Positions 59,766 to 64,000 of a DNA stretch of 64,000 nucleotides are shown piece after piece (positions within the stretch are counted from its first letter, which is position 1; each line of letters opens with the position of its first letter). This stretch comes from Sulfotelmatobacter sp963788225 (GTDB taxonomy: Bacteria; Acidobacteriota; Terriglobia; Terriglobales; Acidobacteriaceae). The stretch is from NCBI GenBank assembly GCA_963788225.1, contig CAWBGI010000001.1, positions 124,001-188,000 of the forward strand, given 5' to 3'. A program made the translations under genes and the position numbers. The notes beneath the pieces were generated by a model. That model did not search any database. It saw nothing but the letters and a program-made list of their open reading frames with translations, and was not told where the DNA came from.

Positions 59766-61235
59766 TCACTTACCAGCAGCGTTTGCAGCATTGATCGCGC
59801 CTTCGCCCGCCAACACCCGCAACCGCGCCGGAAGTTTCTCGTAGATTCCGCCAAAACCGCCGTTGGAAAGAATCGCCACCACATCACCGCTCCGCATTTC
59901 AGGAGCGATGGTCTGCACGATCGCATCCGCATCGGCGATCAATCTTGCACGTTTGCCGTATCTCTGAACGTCCGCCGCCAATTCCGGCAACTCGAGGCGT
60001 TCGTTGACTGGCACGGCCTCCGAGCGGAAGACACCTGCCACGATGACTTCATCGGCCAGCGCAAGACTCCGCCCCAGATCGCTTTGCAGCACGCGCCGCC
60101 GCAGCGTGTTCGAGCGCGGTTCCAGAATTGCCCACAGCCGCGCGCCCGCATAGCGCGCGCGCAACGCCTTCAATGTACCTGCAATCGCAGTAGGATGATG
60201 TGCAAAGTCGTCAATGATGGTGATGCCATTCACCTGCGCCTTCACTTCCAGACGCCGCTTCACGCTCTTGAATGTCTTCAGCGCCGCTGCGATCTCCTCT
60301 TTCGAAATACCGTACTCGGCAGCCAGGGCCGCTGCCGCCGTTGCATTCCACACGTTGTATTCCCCTGCGAGCGGAAACTGGAGCTCCGCCCAAAGTTGAC
60401 CATCGTGCAGCACAGACCACAAAGTCCTCCCAGCCTCTAATTTCAGATCTGTGATTCGCCAATCCGACCGTGCGGACACTCCGTAGCGCCGCACCGGGCA
60501 GAACGCCTTGCTCAAACAGGTCTCCAGGCTTGGGCTTTCAGCAGCGTCACCCGCCATTCCATCGAAAGCAATCATGCGGCCCCGTCGTGGAATTAGATTT
60601 ACGAGGCGTTTGAATGCAGTCTCGACCGCATCCAGATCCTTGTAGATATCGGCGTGATCGAACTCCACGGAAGTCAGGATCACGGCATCCGGAAAATAAT
60701 GCAGGAACTTGGGTCCCTTGTCGAAGAACGCCGTATCGTACTCGTCGCCTTCCAGAAGGAAATGTTTTCCCTGGCCCAGATGAAAGCTCGATCCGAAGTT
60801 CTCCGCGATGCCGCCGATCAGAAATGACGGCTGCATCCCTGCGGTGTGAAAGATCCACGCGAGCATCGACGTCGTCGTGGTCTTTCCGTGTGTACCCGCC
60901 ACCACCAGCACTTCCTTGCCGAGCAAGAACTCCTCGTGCAGCAATTGCGGCAGCGAGCAAAATGGAAAGCGTTGGTCGAGGACTTGCTCAAGTTCGGCAT
61001 TGCCGCGTGAAATCGCGTTGCCCACAACTACCAGATCAGGGCGCGGTTCAAGATTGCGCGCATCAAACGGCTGCGCCACCGGAATACCGAGTTCCGCCAG
61101 AAAATCCGACATCGGCGGATAAGCCGCCGCATCCGACCCAGTCACGCGAAAACCGCGCTGCTTCAGCATCCCGGCCAGCGACGCCATCGCCGTGCCGCAG
61201 ATGCCAATGAGATGAATGTGCCTTTTCTCGTCCAT
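59766..61235 (-). CDS. mpl: UDP-N-acetylmuramate:L-alanyl-gamma-D-glutamyl-meso-diaminopimelate ligase
   Basis: Mpl recycles the murein tripeptide by ligating it to UDP-MurNAc. It has about 489 residues with the Mur ligase layout: N-terminal Rossmann domain (HIHLIGICGTAMASLAGMLKQRG), ATP loop VVAGTHGKTTTTSMLAW (about 110-126), central-domain YDTAFFDKGPKFLHYFP and C-terminal DDFAHHPTAIAGTLKALR. The LEGDEYD and SVEFDHADIY segments are the Mpl variants of MurC motifs. Either ATG 61235 or the GTG at 61247 could be the start. It is followed downstream by the M61 gene and preceded by ldcA, all on the same strand. Confidence 0.92.
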   Translation of the reverse strand: MDEKRHIHLIGICGTAMASLAGMLKQRGFRVTGSDAAAYPPMSDFLAELGIPVAQPFDARNLEPRPDLVVVGNAISRGNAELEQVLDQRFPFCSLPQLLHEEFLLGKEVLVVAGTHGKTTTTSMLAWIFHTAGMQPSFLIGGIAENFGSSFHLGQGKHFLLEGDEYDTAFFDKGPKFLHYFPDAVILTSVEFDHADIYKDLDAVETAFKRLVNLIPRRGRMIAFDGMAGDAAESPSLETCLSKAFCPVRRYGVSARSDWRITDLKLEAGRTLWSVLHDGQLWAELQFPLAGEYNVWNATAAAALAAEYGISKEEIAAALKTFKSVKRRLEVKAQVNGITIIDDFAHHPTAIAGTLKALRARYAGARLWAILEPRSNTLRRRVLQSDLGRSLALADEVIVAGVFRSEAVPVNERLELPELAADVQRYGKRARLIADADAIVQTIAPEMRSGDVVAILSNGGFGGIYEKLPARLRVLAGEGAINAANAAGK

Positions 61236-61254
61236 ACTCTCCATCACGATCTTC

Positions 61255-61298
61255 TTTTCTTCGCGTCCTCCGCGGCTTTCTCTGCGCTCTCCGCGTTC
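61255..61298. repeat. CTTCGCGTCCTCCGCGG-type quasi-periodic repeat
   Basis: TTTTCTTCGCGTCCTCCGCG then GCTTTCTCTGCGCTCTCCGC and G between mpl and ldcA has the same 8-10 base rhythm as the repeats at 8705, 10074 and 33601, in reverse-complement style. It is non-coding. Confidence 0.55.
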
Positions 61299-61322
61299 GG
61301 GTTTTGATGTTGACTGTCGCGC

Positions 61323-62279
61323 CTAAGTAGCAGTCACCGCCGCCTCCAGAATCCTCAGACTCACCTGCCCGCTGCGCACCGTCAACCCAGCCCGCACGCC
61401 GATCGGCAGTGTGATGTTCCCTGCCGTCACGTGTCCCGACCGCACTCCATAGGCAACCGGTACCCCCAACGAGCCCACAATCCGCAGCACGACTTCCTGC
61501 AGCGTGTATCCCTGATTCGCATTCTGCAGGCAGTCGCGCATTTCGCCGAACACAATCCCCTTCGCTCCATTCAACTTGCCTGCCAGCTTCAACTGCATCA
61601 GCATGCGGTCGATCTGATAAGGTTTCTCCCCCAAGTCTTCGAGAAAAAGAATTGTTCCTTCCGTGCGAATCTCGTAAGGCGTACCAAGAGAAGCCACCAG
61701 GATCGACAAGCATCCGCCGTAGAGAATTCCTTCGGCAGTTCCCTCCACCAACCCACTCGCTCCAGAACCCGCGCCCAGATTGGGTTCCCAGGCTGCCGTA
61801 CCAGCCAGCGCAGAGTGCGACGAAGCCATATCCACGCCGCCTTCGTGTGCCCAATCTTTCGCCACCATGGGGCCATGAAACGTCACCAGGCCCGCCGCAT
61901 CCGAAAAATAGGTGAGCAGCGCGGTGTGGTCGCTATACCCGACAAAAATCTTGGGACGAGCTTTAATCTTCTCCAAATCCAAAGATTCGAGCAGATAGTT
62001 CGCGCCATATCCGCCGCGCGCGCAGACAATTGCCCGCACCTCCTCGCGCGAAAACATTTCCTCCAGTTCATGCGTACGGCGCTGCACCGATCCTGCGAAG
62101 TAAAGATCCTGCTCGATAATGGAATCGAAATAAAACGGCCGGTACCCCGCACGCCGCAAGGCTTCGCACCCAGCCTCGAGTTCGCTGCGCTTGACGTTGC
62201 TGGCTGGCGCTACAACGCCGACGGTGTCGCCCGGCCGAAGGGCAGGCGGCTTGATGCGAGGAGTAGTTGAAGAAGACAT
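61323..62279 (-). CDS. ldcA: muramoyltetrapeptide (LD-) carboxypeptidase, S66 family
   Basis: LdcA removes the terminal D-Ala from recycled tetrapeptides, producing the tripeptide that Mpl ligates. The 318-residue protein has the S66 triad: Ser116 (FVGYSDHTALL), Glu in FLEDLGEKPYQIDRML and His in GVRSGHVTAGN. The GDTVGVVAPAS opening is typical. Placed just upstream of mpl on the same strand, it makes a two-step recycling pair. The start is ATG 62279. Confidence 0.9.
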   Translation of the reverse strand: MSSSTTPRIKPPALRPGDTVGVVAPASNVKRSELEAGCEALRRAGYRPFYFDSIIEQDLYFAGSVQRRTHELEEMFSREEVRAIVCARGGYGANYLLESLDLEKIKARPKIFVGYSDHTALLTYFSDAAGLVTFHGPMVAKDWAHEGGVDMASSHSALAGTAAWEPNLGAGSGASGLVEGTAEGILYGGCLSILVASLGTPYEIRTEGTILFLEDLGEKPYQIDRMLMQLKLAGKLNGAKGIVFGEMRDCLQNANQGYTLQEVVLRIVGSLGVPVAYGVRSGHVTAGNITLPIGVRAGLTVRSGQVSLRILEAAVTAT

Positions 62280-62357
62280 TCGGCAAGACGCCCGTTATGA
62301 AAAAGCGATCCGTACGTTTGAAATACGAAGACAAATAGCATTGAGCAAGCGAGCAGC

Positions 62358-63158
62358 CTAGCTCACAAAAAACTCTCCCCGGCAAACCAGCCGCGCCGCG
62401 CCGCGCAAAAACACCAACTTTCCTTCCTGGCGCACGGTCTGAATTCCTCCCACAGCGTGCACGCGAACCGGCGATTCTGCCCGGCCCGTCGCCATCGCCG
62501 CCACAGCCGACGCGCACGAACCCGTTCCCGACGATCGCGTCTCACCCACTCCGCGCTCGAAGAAGCGAGCGCTCACGTCGTGCTTTCCATCCGCCACAAC
62601 CATCTCAACGTTCACACCATGCTTGAATTCAGGGCTGCGCTGAATTTCCGCTGCCTGCGTCTGCCAGTTCGCTGGAAACGCCGGCACAAACACAACGTAG
62701 TGCGGATTCCCCATTGAAACCGGCATCCCGCGCACTTCGCCCGCGCCGCCCTTCAATGCCAGCTCCGCTCCCACGGCGGCTTCACCCATTTCGACTTCGA
62801 ACTCGTACTCGGATTCAGTACGGCTGCTCAGCACGCAAGTCTTCAATCCCGCGCCAGTTTGGATCGCAATCTTCTCCTGCCCGCGCTCCGCGCAAATATA
62901 AGCCGCCACACAGCGCGTGCCGTTGCCCGAGATTTCGGCCTCCGAGCCGTCGGAATTCATCAGCCGAATCTCCACATCCGCCGACGGATGCGGATACATC
63001 CATTCCACTCCGTCTGCGCCCACGCCTTCGTGCCGGTCACACATGCGTTGCGTGAGCGCTGCCAGGTCCGCGGGTGCTAATGGATCTGCGACAGTCGCAG
63101 CATCGATCAGAAGAAAATCATTCCCGCACGCGCTGGCCTTCACAAACGGAATCACCAT
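62358..63158 (-). CDS. dapF: diaminopimelate epimerase
   Basis: DapF converts LL- to meso-diaminopimelate for lysine and peptidoglycan. It has 266 residues from ATG 63158 (another frame-matched start at 63173 adds five residues). The two catalytic cysteines are visible, Cys83 (SGNGTRCVAA) and Cys215 (SGTGSCASAVAA), as are the substrate motifs ACGNDFLLID (near residue 11) and MGNPHYVVF. Its 5' end overlaps or abuts the MgtC-family gene stop, suggesting cotranscription. It supplies the diaminopimelate of the peptide that Mpl and LdcA recycle. Confidence 0.94.
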   Translation of the reverse strand: MVIPFVKASACGNDFLLIDAATVADPLAPADLAALTQRMCDRHEGVGADGVEWMYPHPSADVEIRLMNSDGSEAEISGNGTRCVAAYICAERGQEKIAIQTGAGLKTCVLSSRTESEYEFEVEMGEAAVGAELALKGGAGEVRGMPVSMGNPHYVVFVPAFPANWQTQAAEIQRSPEFKHGVNVEMVVADGKHDVSARFFERGVGETRSSGTGSCASAVAAMATGRAESPVRVHAVGGIQTVRQEGKLVFLRGAARLVCRGEFFVS

Positions 63159-63169
63159 TCCGGGTAAGC

Positions 63170-63874
63170 TCACTCCAGTTCCACCGGGCCTAAGGAAGTG
63201 ACGCTGCCCAGCACCGGCGAAGCTTTCAGTTCGCGCAGCATTTCCTGCTGCTCACGGTTGCACCCGGAGACGTCAAACTGCAGCCGGATATGCTGGCCCG
63301 CGTTTCCGCTCAGAACGTTTTGCATCATGCGATGCTGGCGCTCAAGGATGCGGTTCACCTCCTGGCTGATCTCTTCGGCGCTGCCGCCCGTAACTTCGTA
63401 GCTGACCATGAGCGTCTTCAGATTAAAAGTTTCCTCGAGGTGTCCCAGAACAAACAGCACGATCACCACCACGACCGTAGCGAAAGCCGCAGTCACGTAG
63501 TATCCGCCTCCCGAAGCCATTCCTACCGATGCCACCACGAACAAAGTCGCGGCCGTAGTCAATCCCGTAGTCAAGCCGCGCGTGTGCAAAATGGATCCCG
63601 CACCGATAAACCCGATGCCGGGAATGATCTGCGCCGCTATGCGCGTGTAGTCCGAAGGCTCCGCGGCCAGTCCCCGCGACAGAACCGTGAACAGCGCCGC
63701 CCCGATACAGATAAACATGTTCGTGCGCAGCCCCGCAGGGCGATGCTTCAGTTCCCGCTCCAGTCCTATGATTCCGCCGAGAATTGCCGCTAGCACCAGG
63801 CGCGCCATGGAGGTCGCGACAAAGCCGCTCGCCATCTCTCCGTGCATCGAATCGAAAATGCGCCGCCAGATCAT
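63170..63874 (-). CDS. MgtC/SapB-family membrane protein
   Basis: A 234-residue protein. The first 140 residues form four or five helices with the MgtC signature: RLVLAAILGGIIGLERELKH, RTNMFICIGAALFTVLS, IIPGIGFIGAGSILHTRG and GLTTAATLFVVASVGMASGGG. The last 80 residues are a soluble ACT-like domain (KTLMVSYEVTGGSAEEIS...LQFDVSGCNREQQEML). MgtC proteins support growth in low magnesium and regulate ATP synthase in pathogens; here the role is unknown. The start could be 63874 or Met10 or Met14. It lies upstream of dapF with a 4- to 16-base overlap or abutment. Confidence 0.88.
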   Translation of the reverse strand: MIWRRIFDSMHGEMASGFVATSMARLVLAAILGGIIGLERELKHRPAGLRTNMFICIGAALFTVLSRGLAAEPSDYTRIAAQIIPGIGFIGAGSILHTRGLTTGLTTAATLFVVASVGMASGGGYYVTAAFATVVVVIVLFVLGHLEETFNLKTLMVSYEVTGGSAEEISQEVNRILERQHRMMQNVLSGNAGQHIRLQFDVSGCNREQQEMLRELKASPVLGSVTSLGPVELE

Positions 63875-64000
63875 GGGTTAGAACTTGGTATTCTGCAAAA
63901 GGCTGCAGATGGGCGGATTTTATCACCTGGAATACGCTGTCTTCGGCCTTGCGCAGTAACCCGCCTGATTACCGCGCCGGCTCCTGGCCGCGCGCTTGCG
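63875..64000. other. right-edge non-coding stretch
   Basis: The last 126 bases contain no supported gene. An open minus-strand frame here is a shadow of the MgtC-family gene. It presumably holds the promoter of the MgtC-dapF unit. Confidence 0.4.

Noticed and set aside
63423..63926. 167-residue minus-strand frame reaching past the MgtC gene start
   Set aside because: It is another frame of the MgtC-family gene, with no signal or domain.

Overview
The window looks like a chromosomal segment of a Gram-negative soil or peat bacterium of the phylum Acidobacteriota (probably the Terriglobia/Koribacter side). This is inference from gene content and style: GC-rich coding sequence, an lpxD and a TonB-type protein (so an outer membrane), a dnaE-accA pair, a secreted S53 peptidase with Ig-like repeats, KorAB, two tandem oxidase subunits III, and intergenic DNA crowded with short imperfect palindromes. 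I recognised no rRNA, tRNA or CRISPR array.

Bases 1-6943 are an accessory patch. An IS3-family element (about 208-1578) sits against the 3' end of a visibly more A+T-rich GmrSD/DUF262-type restriction gene. Next come a membrane-anchored lectin-like protein lying between decayed halves of a toxin-antitoxin module, and a large protein with a PD-(D/E)XK-like core and a C-terminal SEC-C zinc motif.

From 6954 on the content is mostly core. There is pdxS, a hotdog thioesterase and a Dph6-like PP-loop ATPase; a frameshifted small membrane-protein gene; an aa3-type cytochrome oxidase operon (10256-15133); uvrA with three overlapping or closely packed genes for exported proteins; two metalloproteases; and a VCBS-repeat lipoprotein flanked by about 42-bp direct repeats. 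Bases 26195-31180 hold the most interesting unit: a Fur-box-like palindrome followed by an FTR1 permease fused to a FtrD-like DUF2318 domain, two FtsX-like ABC permeases, and an ABC ATPase fused to a DtxR-type iron-sensing module. Then follow murI, a tonB-like gene and ileS, the last trailed by an orphan CuA protein and a diheme cytochrome c.

Bases 38054-49086 carry korBA, accA-dnaE, a Gly/His-rich exported protein, a CCA-adding enzyme/poly(A) polymerase with an unusual Pro/Lys-rich tail, and a conserved hypothetical gene. Bases 49185-54588 encode two tandem-duplicated lipoproteins and a giant sedolisin. The last part is envelope-centred: lpxD, an outer-membrane barrel, a PlsC-type acyltransferase, an M61 peptidase with PDZ domain, the peptidoglycan-recycling pair mpl-ldcA, dapF and an MgtC-family membrane protein.

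Intergenic spaces repeatedly hold several families of short palindromic or quasi-periodic repeats (stem-TGAA-stem, GGCTTCGG, TGATTG, ACACAG/CTTCGTG), annotated below.
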